From Aromatoleum petrolei (GTDB lineage Bacteria > Pseudomonadota > Gammaproteobacteria > Burkholderiales > Rhodocyclaceae): a stretch of 64,000 bases of DNA. The notes beneath the pieces are model-generated. The model did no database searches, was not told the DNA's origin, and saw only the letters and a program-made list of their open reading frames with translations. A program made the translations under genes and the position numbers. Each line of letters starts with the position of its first letter. Within the stretch, counting starts at the first letter, position 1. The stretch spans positions 2,170,001 to 2,234,000 of the forward strand of contig NZ_CP059560.1 of NCBI RefSeq assembly GCF_017894385.1, in the 5' to 3' direction. Below are positions 1 through 7,035 of the stretch, piece after piece.

Positions 1-65
1 CCGGCAGGACGGCACCACTGCTCTAATGATCTCGATCCCGAAAACAACCTGAGCGGCGACAGATC

Positions 66-746
66 ATGATCGAAGTCACCGAACGCCCAATCCGTGTTTT
101 CCTCGTCGACGACCATCGTGCAACGCTGTGGGGCCTCGAGCGCCTCGTCGACGGCGCACAACGCATGCAACTGGCCGGCAGCGCGACCAGCGTCGCCGAA
201 CTCCTCGCCTCCCCGGAAAGCCGCGAAGCCGACGTCATCGTCATCGACCTCGATCTCGGCGGCCACGACTCCAGCGACTCCTTCGCCGAACTGCTCTCGA
301 CCTACGGCGCGAAAGTCCTCGTCCTCACCGGCGCCCGCGACCTCGACGCCCATCGCCGCGCGGTCATGGCCGGCGCCCGCGGCGTCGTGCGCAAGGAAGA
401 GCCGGTGGACGTCCTGCTGCGCGCCATCGAAAAGGTGCACGAGGGCGACGTGTGGGTGAACCGCGCCCTCATCGGCGACATCATGAACATGCTCACCGGC
501 AACAAGAGGGCCGCCGCGCCCGACGACGCCCGCATCGCCAGTCTCACGCCCAAGGAGCATGAAGTCATCGGCGCCGTGGTCCGGCACAAGGGCGCGAAGA
601 GCCTCGTCATCGCCGACGACCTCGGCATCAGCGAGCACACGCTGCGCAACCACCTCACCGCCATCTACCACAAGCTCGAAGTGCACGGCCGGCTCGAGCT
701 GTACCTGTACGCCAAGGAACGCGGCATCGGCACGGTAGCGCAATAA
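66..746 (+). CDS. NarL/FixJ-family response regulator
   Basis: A 226-residue DNA-binding response regulator. The N-terminal receiver domain (about residues 9-125) has the acidic pair D15/D16, the probable phospho-acceptor D61 in a VIVIDLD strand, T88 and K100. The C-terminal LuxR-type helix-turn-helix (about 150-215) begins at the LTPKEHEVIG stretch. It would be phosphorylated by a histidine kinase and bind DNA as a dimer, but no kinase is adjacent; one may lie left of the window. It lies upstream of a secreted protease and a second receiver protein, just before the Tad pilus locus, so control of surface functions is plausible but inferred. Family assignment is secure; targets are unknown. 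Confidence 0.9.
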   Translation: MIEVTERPIRVFLVDDHRATLWGLERLVDGAQRMQLAGSATSVAELLASPESREADVIVIDLDLGGHDSSDSFAELLSTYGAKVLVLTGARDLDAHRRAVMAGARGVVRKEEPVDVLLRAIEKVHEGDVWVNRALIGDIMNMLTGNKRAAAPDDARIASLTPKEHEVIGAVVRHKGAKSLVIADDLGISEHTLRNHLTAIYHKLEVHGRLELYLYAKERGIGTVAQ

Positions 747-780
747 ACCTCCGGGCCCCTCACCCGGCCGGAGCGTTCCG

Positions 781-807
781 TTCGCCCTGAGCTTGTCGAA
801 GGGCGAA
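781..807. repeat. REP-like palindrome (GCCCTGAGC-type)
   Basis: An imperfect palindrome with perfect 8-base arms TTCGCCCT and AGGGCGAA around a GAGCTTGTCGA centre. The same core recurs near 36398, inside the end of cbiET. This is a dispersed extragenic palindrome type common in proteobacterial genomes. It lies between the response regulator and the protease start, where it could also act as a weak transcription or stability element. Confidence 0.7.
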
Positions 808-832
808 CGCAATACATCGTGGAGGAGAGATC

Positions 833-2446
833 ATGCGCCGAGCCTTCTTCCTGGCCCCGTTCGTTGCAGCCAGCGTGCTGTTCGCCCTGCCCTCCTCCCA
901 CGCCGGCGGTCTCCCCGAAGGCGCTCCCCCGCCCCCGCGCTTCGCCCCCGACCAACTGCTGGTCGCCTTCAAGCCCGGCACCCCCGGCGCGCAAATCGCG
1001 CAGGCCCACGCCGCAGCCGGCGCACAAGTGATCAAGAGGTTCGACGCCATCGGCGTCCAACTGCTCGCCATCCCTGCCGGCGCCGTCGAAGCGAGCATCG
1101 CGCTCTATGAGCACAACCCCTACATCCGCTACGCCGAGCCCAACCTCCATCGCGCCCTAATCCTGCCGACAGAAGGCCGCGACCCGATGCTGCCGACGGG
1201 ACTCGGCACCGAATACCTCGCTCTGCAATGGGGCATCAACAACACCGCGCAGCCCCTCTACGACACCGCGTCAGGCGCCAACGTCACCGGCACCCTCGAC
1301 GCCGACATCGACGCACCCGAAGCGTGGGACCTCTCGCGCAGCAACGAGAACATCCGGATCGCGATCCTCGACAGCGGCGTCGAATGCACCCACGTCGACC
1401 TCCTCGGCAAATGCATCGAGGAGCGGAACTTCACCGCCAGCACCACCACCGCCGACGTGATCGGACACGGCACCCACGTCGCCGGCATCGCCGCCGCCAA
1501 CACCGACAACGGCAAGGGCACCGCCGGTGTCGGCTGGAACGCCCGGATCGGTTCGCTGAAAGTGTGTCACGAATGGCCCTCGGTGGATTTCCCGCTGCTG
1601 GGCATGTGCGACGTCGCCGACTCCGTCGCAGGCCTCCTGTACGCCGCCGACAACGGCTATCGCGTCGCCAACATGAGCTACGGCAGCGACCCTGACCCCT
1701 ATTCCCCGTCCCAGGCCGAAGCGGACGCCATCAAGTACGCCTGGAGCAAGGGCGTCGTCCTCGTCGCCGCCGCCGGCAACGATTACGCATCGACGCGCCA
1801 CTACCCCGCCGCCTTCCCCGAAGTCATCTCCGTCGCCGCCACCGACCGCCACGACAACCTCGCCTATTTCTCCAGCTTCGGCTCGTCCTGGGTATCGGTC
1901 GCCGCCCCCGGCCACGACATCCTGTCGGCCTACCCGAACGTCGCCTGCGGCATCCCGCCGGACGACCCCGAAGGCTGTTACAACTGGCTCTCCGGCACCT
2001 CCATGGCGTCCCCCCACGTCGCCGGCCTCGCCGCGCTCGTGCTCGCCCGTTATGCCGGCATCACCAACGTCCAGGCCCGCGCCTACATCGAGAACAGCGC
2101 CAACGCCCAAGGCGCCCTCGGCCAGAACTTCCGCGCCTGGGTGCGGTACGGCCGCATCAACGCCCACCTCGCCCTCACCGCCGACAACCCGCCTCCTCCG
2201 CCTCCGACCATCACCCTCACGGCCACCGGCTACAAGGTCAAGGGACAGCAGAAAGCCGACCTGCAATGGACAGGGTCCGCCGCCAGCTCGATGGACGTCG
2301 TGCGCAACGGCAGCATCCTCACCACCACCGGCAACGACGGCGCCTACACGGACCCGATCAACCGCACCGGCGGCGGCTCCTACACCTACAAGGTGTGCGA
2401 AACCGGAACGGCGGCTTGCTCGAACGAGGCGACAGTAGCGTTCTGA
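833..2446 (+). CDS. Secreted S8 subtilisin-like serine protease
   Basis: A 537-residue exported protease. A signal peptide (residues 1 to about 24) is followed by a short propeptide-like region with the FAPDQLLVAFKPG motif typical of inhibitor I9-like pro-domains. The subtilase catalytic domain (about 130-445) shows the full triad: D180 in ILDSG, H212 in GHGTHVAG and S390 in GTSMASPHVAG, plus the oxyanion N316 in AAGN. A proline run then leads to a C-terminal fibronectin-III-like domain (about 455-537). The start follows a GGAGGAGAG ribosome site. It probably acts outside the cell or in the periplasm. Proximity to the Tad locus hints at processing of surface proteins, but that is inference. 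Confidence 0.93.
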   Translation: MRRAFFLAPFVAASVLFALPSSHAGGLPEGAPPPPRFAPDQLLVAFKPGTPGAQIAQAHAAAGAQVIKRFDAIGVQLLAIPAGAVEASIALYEHNPYIRYAEPNLHRALILPTEGRDPMLPTGLGTEYLALQWGINNTAQPLYDTASGANVTGTLDADIDAPEAWDLSRSNENIRIAILDSGVECTHVDLLGKCIEERNFTASTTTADVIGHGTHVAGIAAANTDNGKGTAGVGWNARIGSLKVCHEWPSVDFPLLGMCDVADSVAGLLYAADNGYRVANMSYGSDPDPYSPSQAEADAIKYAWSKGVVLVAAAGNDYASTRHYPAAFPEVISVAATDRHDNLAYFSSFGSSWVSVAAPGHDILSAYPNVACGIPPDDPEGCYNWLSGTSMASPHVAGLAALVLARYAGITNVQARAYIENSANAQGALGQNFRAWVRYGRINAHLALTADNPPPPPPTITLTATGYKVKGQQKADLQWTGSAASSMDVVRNGSILTTTGNDGAYTDPINRTGGGSYTYKVCETGTAACSNEATVAF

Positions 2447-2588
2447 ACTTGGCAAGTGGGGCGCAGTACGGCGCCCTATCCAGGCAGTTTGTCACGGGCC
2501 TCCCGCGCGCGTCCTCCTATGGGCGAAACTACCCAATACACGGTATGTTGAACCCATCGCGACGCACGTCGCACAAGCGGAGCACGCC

Positions 2589-2975
2589 GTGCCCTGCCTC
2601 ACCCTCGCCCGTCCAATTGAAGTGCTGCTGGTCGATGACCAGCGGGCGATCCTTGCGGGGGTAACCGCGTTGATTGAGAGCGAGGGGCCGTCGATGCGGG
2701 TCGCCGGCTGCGCCGCCACCGGCAGCTTGGCGCTCGAGCTGGCGCGCAGCACGCAGCCCGGAGTCATCATTCTCGACGTCGACCTCGGCGGCGAGGACGG
2801 GCTGGCGTTGATTCCCCTGTTGCTGTGCGACTGTGACGCACGAATCGTCGTCTTCACCTGCCTCGACACGCCAGCGACGCGCCGCCGCGCGCTGGACCTC
2901 GGCGCCGCCGACTTCGTGTCGAAAACCGCCTCGGGCGACGAACTGATCGCAGCGGTTCTCCGCGCCATGGAATAG
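2589..2975 (+). CDS. Stand-alone receiver-domain response regulator
   Basis: A 128-residue protein that is a single receiver domain with no output domain. D16/D17, the phospho-acceptor D63 in IILDVDLGG, T90 and K112 are all present, so it should be phosphorylatable. The GTG start is supported by a GGAG ribosome site six bases upstream. The layout resembles the N-terminal half of the response regulator 1.8 kb upstream, so it may be a paralogue that lost its helix-turn-helix. Single-domain receivers usually act by protein contact or as phosphate sinks. The partner cannot be told from the sequence. Confidence 0.85.
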   Translation: MPCLTLARPIEVLLVDDQRAILAGVTALIESEGPSMRVAGCAATGSLALELARSTQPGVIILDVDLGGEDGLALIPLLLCDCDARIVVFTCLDTPATRRRALDLGAADFVSKTASGDELIAAVLRAME

Positions 2976-2977
2976 GC

Positions 2978-2998
2978 CGGCAGGGGTGACAGTTGTCA
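2978..2998. promoter_or_regulatory. Dyad element, copy A (GTGACA-N2-TGTCAC)
   Basis: Right after the receiver gene lies GTGACA-GT-TGTCAC (2986-2999), preceded by CGGCAGGGG. The same block, with one base changed, occurs in inverted orientation at 4045-4065, where its dyad overlaps the -35 hexamer proposed for the Flp pilin promoter. A shared operator is the simplest reading; the binding protein is not known. Confidence 0.45.
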
Positions 2999-3211
2999 CG
3001 GACCGACCGGTTTATGGAAACCAACCGAAGCAGTCGCATCGATCGATGTGGCGATACGCCGTCTGGACCATCATATAAACACGGACGCGGCGCGCAATGC
3101 TTGGCAAGCACTCTACCAAATAGCCACGACCTCGAAAAACTGACCCGCTGTCGCTGGATCGCCCATCCGGAAAACCTATGTCGGCACAGAAGTTTCGTAA
3201 GCGAACCTTGC

Positions 3212-3847
3212 ATGGACATCAGTCAAATGCCCCGAATCCCTCAAATGATCGCGTCGCCCCGCGCACAGATTTTTACCGGGGTTATCCTTTCAGCGTTATG
3301 GGGCTTCTTCGCAGCGGCACACCTCGTAACGTTCAATCTCAACGGGAAGGCAAGCCTCCTTGTATTCGGCGTCGCGGAAACCCTCATCGCGGCGTTTTTC
3401 CTGCTTCGCACAGAGCCGAAGTCCTTCACGAATAATCCCCATGAATGGGTCGTAGCGGTTCTGGGGACCTTCTTGCCGCTGCTGCTCCGGCCGACGTCCG
3501 ACACCCCTGTGCCGTTCGCAGAGTGGGGAGTGCTGCTTGGGTCGACCATGCAGATTGCTGCCGTGCTGTCCCTCAATCGCAGTCTCGCACTAGTACCCGC
3601 GCTACGTGAACTGAAAACCGCGGGCATGTATCGCTTCGTGCGACATCCAATTTACGCCAGTTACCTTTTCAATTTTTGTTTCTATCTTGCGGCCAACTTC
3701 TCGTCCCCGAATCTGCTCATCGTGGCGGTCAGCCTGACCCTGCTATTGGCGCGCGTTTATTTCGAAGAAAGGCATCTCGCTCAGACACCCGAGTACCGGG
3801 CATACCGAAGCCGCGTCAGATGGCGACTCATCCCCTTCGTGTTCTAG
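3212..3847 (+). CDS. ICMT/PEMT-like integral membrane methyltransferase
   Basis: A 211-residue polytopic membrane protein with about five hydrophobic segments. Near the C-terminus it has RFVRHPIYASY followed by FEERHLAQTPEYRAYRSRV, the signature of isoprenylcysteine carboxyl methyltransferase and phospholipid methyltransferase relatives. These use S-adenosylmethionine at the membrane. The substrate cannot be inferred, because bacterial members are diverse. Start choice is uncertain: the frame is open back to 2993, but the upstream part looks non-coding. The ATG before DISQMPRIP is used here; ATGs at 3230 and 3245 are alternatives. The gene lies between two inverted copies of a dyad element. 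Base composition looks lower in GC than its neighbours, so transfer is possible. Confidence 0.6.
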   Translation: MDISQMPRIPQMIASPRAQIFTGVILSALWGFFAAAHLVTFNLNGKASLLVFGVAETLIAAFFLLRTEPKSFTNNPHEWVVAVLGTFLPLLLRPTSDTPVPFAEWGVLLGSTMQIAAVLSLNRSLALVPALRELKTAGMYRFVRHPIYASYLFNFCFYLAANFSSPNLLIVAVSLTLLLARVYFEERHLAQTPEYRAYRSRVRWRLIPFVF

Positions 3848-4044
3848 TCGCGCCCGCACCCTCGCCAATCGGCCTACTGATCGCGACAGATCAATTGCCT
3901 TGACACGCCTCGTCTGCACAACGCACACCGTACACATCTAGTTGTCGTCTCACCTGGGGCTCGCACGTCCATGTCCTTACGAAGGCAGCGCAGCGCGTCA
4001 AACGCGGCCGCGATCGGCCAAACCCAAAGGCTCAACACAACCAA

Positions 4045-4080
4045 TGACAATTGTCACCCCTGCCGCTCGTTCCATATAAC
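4045..4080 (+). promoter_or_regulatory. Probable flp/tad promoter with overlapping dyad operator (copy B)
   Basis: The 323-base gap before the first pilin holds TTGTCA (4051-4056), 18 bases, then TATAAC (4075-4080), a reasonable sigma70 promoter about 90 bases before the pilin start. The -35 hexamer is the right half of a perfect TGACAATTGTCA palindrome (4045-4056), which matches copy A near 2986 in inverted orientation. A protein binding here would directly affect RNA polymerase. A stray TTGACA at 3900 lacks a suitable -10. Nothing else was recognised in 3848-4170. Confidence 0.5.
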
Positions 4081-4170
4081 TAGCCACCTTGGGCGCAATT
4101 GCCGATGTTGCCGCGTTGGGCGGCGCCTAACCTGAACTCAAGACACACTGAACGGGACGACCGAACCGAA

Positions 4171-4362
4171 ATGAACACCGTGCAGATCCGAGCACTGCTC
4201 AACGAATTCTGGGCGGAACAAGACGGCGTCACCGCGATCGAGTATGCGCTGTTGGCAGCCCTGATCTTCGGCGCGATTGCGATTTCGGTCGGTTTTGTTG
4301 GTGACAGCATCAAAGTGCTCTATGACGAAATCTCGCTCAAAGTCGCAGACGCAGTGTCCTGA
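4171..4362 (+). CDS. flp: Flp-family type IVb pilin (Flp1)
   Basis: A 63-residue Flp/Fap prepilin. A short positively charged leader ends at G19, followed by VTAIEYALLAALI, the conserved cleavage and assembly motif: the Tad prepilin peptidase cuts after the glycine and the glutamate five residues later is needed for pilus assembly. A single hydrophobic helix and a short acidic tail follow. It is the most divergent of the three tandem pilins, so it may be a different or minor subunit. It is the first gene of the Tad locus and is followed by a strong hairpin. No convincing ribosome site is visible before the ATG, although the start is fixed by leader length. Confidence 0.9.
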   Translation: MNTVQIRALLNEFWAEQDGVTAIEYALLAALIFGAIAISVGFVGDSIKVLYDEISLKVADAVS

Positions 4363-4417
4363 GTGAACAACGATTTTGCCGCGAGGAACGAAGATGACTC
4401 GCAGCGTATTTCCGGAA

Positions 4418-4459
4418 CGGGCCTCCCGCTCCGGTGCGGAAGCCGGGAGGCCCGGCGTT
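4418..4459 (+). terminator. Intrinsic terminator/attenuator between pilin genes
   Basis: A perfect 11-base stem (CGGGCCTCCCG and CGGGAGGCCCG) encloses a 15-base loop that can itself pair, and is followed by GCGTTTTCTT. It lies between the first and second pilin, about 20 bases before the next start. Partial termination here would set different doses of the pilins and the downstream machinery. Confidence 0.75.
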
Positions 4460-4480
4460 TTCTTGATGAAGGAGAAAATC

Positions 4481-4660
4481 ATGTTGGAAATGCTCAAGCA
4501 GTTCATTCGGGATGAAGAGGGTGTAACCGCGATCGAGTATGGGCTGATCGCCGCGCTCATTGCGGTGATGATCATCGCCGGCGCCAAAATTATCGGGGTT
4601 GAACTCGATCGCGTCTTCAAGTTTGTCGGGACAACCCTCCAAGGCGCGCCTAACCCCTAA
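4481..4660 (+). CDS. flp: Flp-family type IVb pilin (Flp2)
   Basis: A 59-residue Flp prepilin: leader up to G14, then VTAIEYGLIAALI and a hydrophobic helix, ending in LQGAPNP. A GAAGGAG ribosome site lies directly before the ATG. It differs from the next pilin at only four of 59 residues (positions 2, 7, 11 and 47), so the pair is a recent tandem duplication. It is expected to be exported, cut after G14 by the prepilin peptidase encoded downstream, and polymerised into the Tad pilus fibre. The longer open frame upstream of this ATG crosses the hairpin and is not coding. Confidence 0.92.
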   Translation: MLEMLKQFIRDEEGVTAIEYGLIAALIAVMIIAGAKIIGVELDRVFKFVGTTLQGAPNP

Positions 4661-4669
4661 GCTGGCTTT

Positions 4670-4697
4670 ACCGGAGCGACCTTCCCGCTCCGGTTTT
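4670..4697 (+). terminator. Intrinsic terminator/attenuator between Flp2 and Flp3
   Basis: A perfect 9-base stem (ACCGGAGCG and CGCTCCGGT) with a seven-base loop is followed directly by a short T run. It repeats the arrangement after the first pilin, consistent with stepwise attenuation of pilin transcripts or 3'-end protection of short pilin mRNAs. Confidence 0.75.
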
Positions 4698-4737
4698 CCG
4701 CCGCAAACTTGCCATTTTCTTGAAAACGGAGGTTGAA

Positions 4738-4917
4738 ATGACTGAGATGCTCAAGAAATTCATTCGAAATGAAGAGGGCGTGACCGCGATCGAATATGGT
4801 TTGATCGCAGCGCTAATTGCCGTAATGATCATCGCTGGAGCAAAAATCATCGGTGTTGAACTTGATCGCGTCTTCAACTTTGTCGGGACAACCCTCCAAG
4901 GGGCGCCTAACCCCTAA
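4738..4917 (+). CDS. flp: Flp-family type IVb pilin (Flp3)
   Basis: A 59-residue prepilin nearly identical to the preceding one, with the same cleavage glycine G14, VTAIEY motif, hydrophobic helix and LQGAPNP end. A CGGAGG ribosome site precedes the ATG. The duplication extends to the layout, since each copy is preceded by a stem-loop and a purine-rich ribosome site. One of the pair is likely the major pilin. A third hairpin follows. Which of the three pilins dominates cannot be judged from sequence. Confidence 0.92.
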   Translation: MTEMLKKFIRNEEGVTAIEYGLIAALIAVMIIAGAKIIGVELDRVFNFVGTTLQGAPNP

Positions 4918-4936
4918 CGGGCGATCTCGAGAGTTT

Positions 4937-4970
4937 GGCATTTGGGCCGCGCTTACGCGGTCCAAATGCC
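4937..4970 (+). other. Stem-loop at the pilin/prepilin peptidase junction
   Basis: Arms GGCATTTGG and CCAAATGCC pair perfectly and enclose further GC pairing (CCGCG with CGCGG). There is no T run, so this is more likely an mRNA stability or processing element, or a roadblock, than a classical terminator. It separates abundant pilin mRNA from the assembly genes. Confidence 0.55.
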
Positions 4971-4998
4971 TCAAAGTGAACCCACAGACTACGAAGCG

Positions 4999-5580
4999 AT
5001 GGGACAACAAATGAACCTCGGACTCGCCAGCCTGCTCGGTGTTCTCGCAATCGCTGTCATCACAGACTTGCGCGCAGGAAAGGTGCACAATTTTTCTATC
5101 GTCGTTGGCTTGGGCGCAGCCTTCGCTTTCAACGGCGTGGCTCCACGCGGAGCTGGAATTTTTGATCCCTCGGGTGGAGCAATTGAGCTCGTCACAGCCT
5201 TCGCCGGCATCGCCGTTGGCTTTGCTGCCCTGTTTCCCCTCTACGCCCTGCGCGCAATGGGAGCCGGCGACGTCAAGCTCATGATGATGGTCGGAGCCTT
5301 CCTCGGCCCCCTGCAAACCCTTGGGGTCGTCGTCCTGACTTTCGCCGCCGGCGGCGTGCTCGCAATTGCGATGGCACTGTGGCAGCGCAGTTTCCGCCAG
5401 CTCATCCTCAACCTCCGCTTTATGCTGACCACAAGCGCGATCAGCGCTGCCGGCGGCACCAGCCCAAAATTCGAACCGCTGCAACAGACCGCCGGCCGCA
5501 TGCCCTACGCGGTCGCCATCGCGGCGGGCACCCTCCTGCAGCTCTACCTAGTCCGCAACGGAGGCTGGGCCTTGAGCTGA
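4999..5580 (+). CDS. tadV: Flp prepilin peptidase (TadV/CpaA, A24 family)
   Basis: A membrane aspartic protease of 193 residues from the chosen start, in the usual range for TadV/CpaA, which lack the N-methylation domain of PilD. Both catalytic aspartates are visible: D23 in ITDLRAGKVHN and D91 in the GAGDVKL motif. Several transmembrane helices flank them. It cleaves the Flp leader peptides after glycine. Candidate ATGs lie at 4966, 4999 and 5011; 4999 or 5011 places the first helix at the N-terminus, as is usual, and 4966 falls inside the preceding stem-loop. A 25-base gap separates it from the AAA+ ATPase gene. Confidence 0.88.
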   Translation: MGQQMNLGLASLLGVLAIAVITDLRAGKVHNFSIVVGLGAAFAFNGVAPRGAGIFDPSGGAIELVTAFAGIAVGFAALFPLYALRAMGAGDVKLMMMVGAFLGPLQTLGVVVLTFAAGGVLAIAMALWQRSFRQLILNLRFMLTTSAISAAGGTSPKFEPLQQTAGRMPYAVAIAAGTLLQLYLVRNGGWALS

Positions 5581-5605
5581 GCCGACTACTCTTCGGAGCA
5601 CTGTC

Positions 5606-6913
5606 ATGAACGCACCATCCAGCGCCCGCGTCATTCCCATCGACGACAATGCTGCGTTTCCCCGGGCGCCACGCACACTCGAGGACACCGGCCTGCCGCT
5701 GCTGTTTCTCGTCGAGCTCGCAACGAAACTGATGTTCGTACGCGGTCAGATGCGGCTGACCGAGATTTCCCAGCGCCTGCATCTTCCAGCAACCGTTCTC
5801 GAGAACCTGCTCGCGTTCATGCGCGCGGAGCGGATCTGCGAGGTGATGCGGCGCGGCGAGACCGATGGCGACATCCTGTATGAACTCACCGACGCCGGCC
5901 GTGCGCGGGCTTCGGAGTACTTGAGCCGCTGCAAGTACGCGGGCGCGGCGCCGGTCAGCCTGGCCGCCTATGTAGCCCAGGTCGAGAAGCAGTCCGTCAC
6001 CAAGATGCGCGTCACGCGCGAGGACGTTAACGAGGCCTTCCGCGGGCTGATCATCAACCCCGAGGTGCGCGACCAACTCGGCGCGGCAATGGGCTCGGGG
6101 CGGGCGATGTTCCTGTACGGACCGGCGGGTGCCGGCAAAACCTATCTCGCCGAGCGCCTTTCCTTGCTGCTCGATGGCGACATCGCCGTGCCGCATGCCA
6201 TCCTCGTGGATGGGGAAATCATCCAGATCTTCGACCCGCTGATCCACACGCCGGTCGAGGACCACTCCCGCCCGGCCGCGCTCGACAACCTGATGCGGCC
6301 CGACCTGCGCTGGGTAATCTGCAAGCGCCCGGTGGCGATCACCGGCGGCGAGCTCACGCTGCGCATGCTGGACCTGGATTACGACGCCAGCACCGGCTTC
6401 TACCAGGCGCCTCCGCACGTCAAGGCCAACAACGGTCTGTTCGTGGTGGATGACCTCGGACGCCAGCTCATCAAGCCGGAACAACTGATGAATCGCTGGA
6501 TCGTGCCGATGGACCGGCACCACGACTATCTGGCGCTGCACAGTGGAACGAAATTCTCGCTGCCCTTCGACGTGGTGCTGGTCTTCTCGACCAACCTGAT
6601 GCCGTCCGAAGTGGCCGACCCGGCTTTTTTACGTCGGCTTGGTTACAAAATTCACATCGGGCCGATGGACGAGGAACAGTACAGGAACATATTCACGCGT
6701 GTCTGCGAGGAAAGGGGCGTACCTTTCGATCAGGTGGCGTTCGAAACACTGGTGAATGATTATCACAAGGTTCATGGCCAGCCGCTGCTGGCCTGTTACC
6801 CGCGCGACATCATCAACCAGATCGCGGACCTGGCCCGCTACCGCGGCGAACCGGCACGACTCACCCAGGATTCGCTGCATTGGGCCTGGCACAACTACTT
6901 CGCATCCCGCTGA
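5606..6913 (+). CDS. Tad-locus AAA+ ATPase with N-terminal winged helix
   Basis: A 435-residue protein with an N-terminal region resembling a winged helix (about 30-110), then an AAA+ module with Walker A GPAGAGKT (172-179), Walker B GLFVVDD (277-283) and a sensor-1 asparagine in VFSTN (N330). It is not one of the canonical Tad secretion ATPases TadA or TadZ. It lies between prepilin peptidase and CpaB in the same direction, with a CGGAG ribosome site. Related ATPases are found beside some Tad loci, but their role is not established to my knowledge. The winged helix suggests DNA binding or a regulatory or remodelling role. Fold is confident; function is not. Confidence 0.75.
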   Translation: MNAPSSARVIPIDDNAAFPRAPRTLEDTGLPLLFLVELATKLMFVRGQMRLTEISQRLHLPATVLENLLAFMRAERICEVMRRGETDGDILYELTDAGRARASEYLSRCKYAGAAPVSLAAYVAQVEKQSVTKMRVTREDVNEAFRGLIINPEVRDQLGAAMGSGRAMFLYGPAGAGKTYLAERLSLLLDGDIAVPHAILVDGEIIQIFDPLIHTPVEDHSRPAALDNLMRPDLRWVICKRPVAITGGELTLRMLDLDYDASTGFYQAPPHVKANNGLFVVDDLGRQLIKPEQLMNRWIVPMDRHHDYLALHSGTKFSLPFDVVLVFSTNLMPSEVADPAFLRRLGYKIHIGPMDEEQYRNIFTRVCEERGVPFDQVAFETLVNDYHKVHGQPLLACYPRDIINQIADLARYRGEPARLTQDSLHWAWHNYFASR

Positions 6914-7035
6914 GGATGCGGCAGGCAGAGAGGCGCGACGACCGGAACGGGGTCGGGACGCCTGAACGCTCGCCACGGCGGGCACTTGCGGGGCCGGCGC
7001 AGTTTTGCTGACGGTCCGGATACAAGGGGACTCTC

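Noticed and set aside
2993..3211. N-terminal extension of the ICMT-like protein
   Set aside because: The first 73 codons have no hydrophobic pattern or family match and cross the dyad element, so an internal ATG is preferred.
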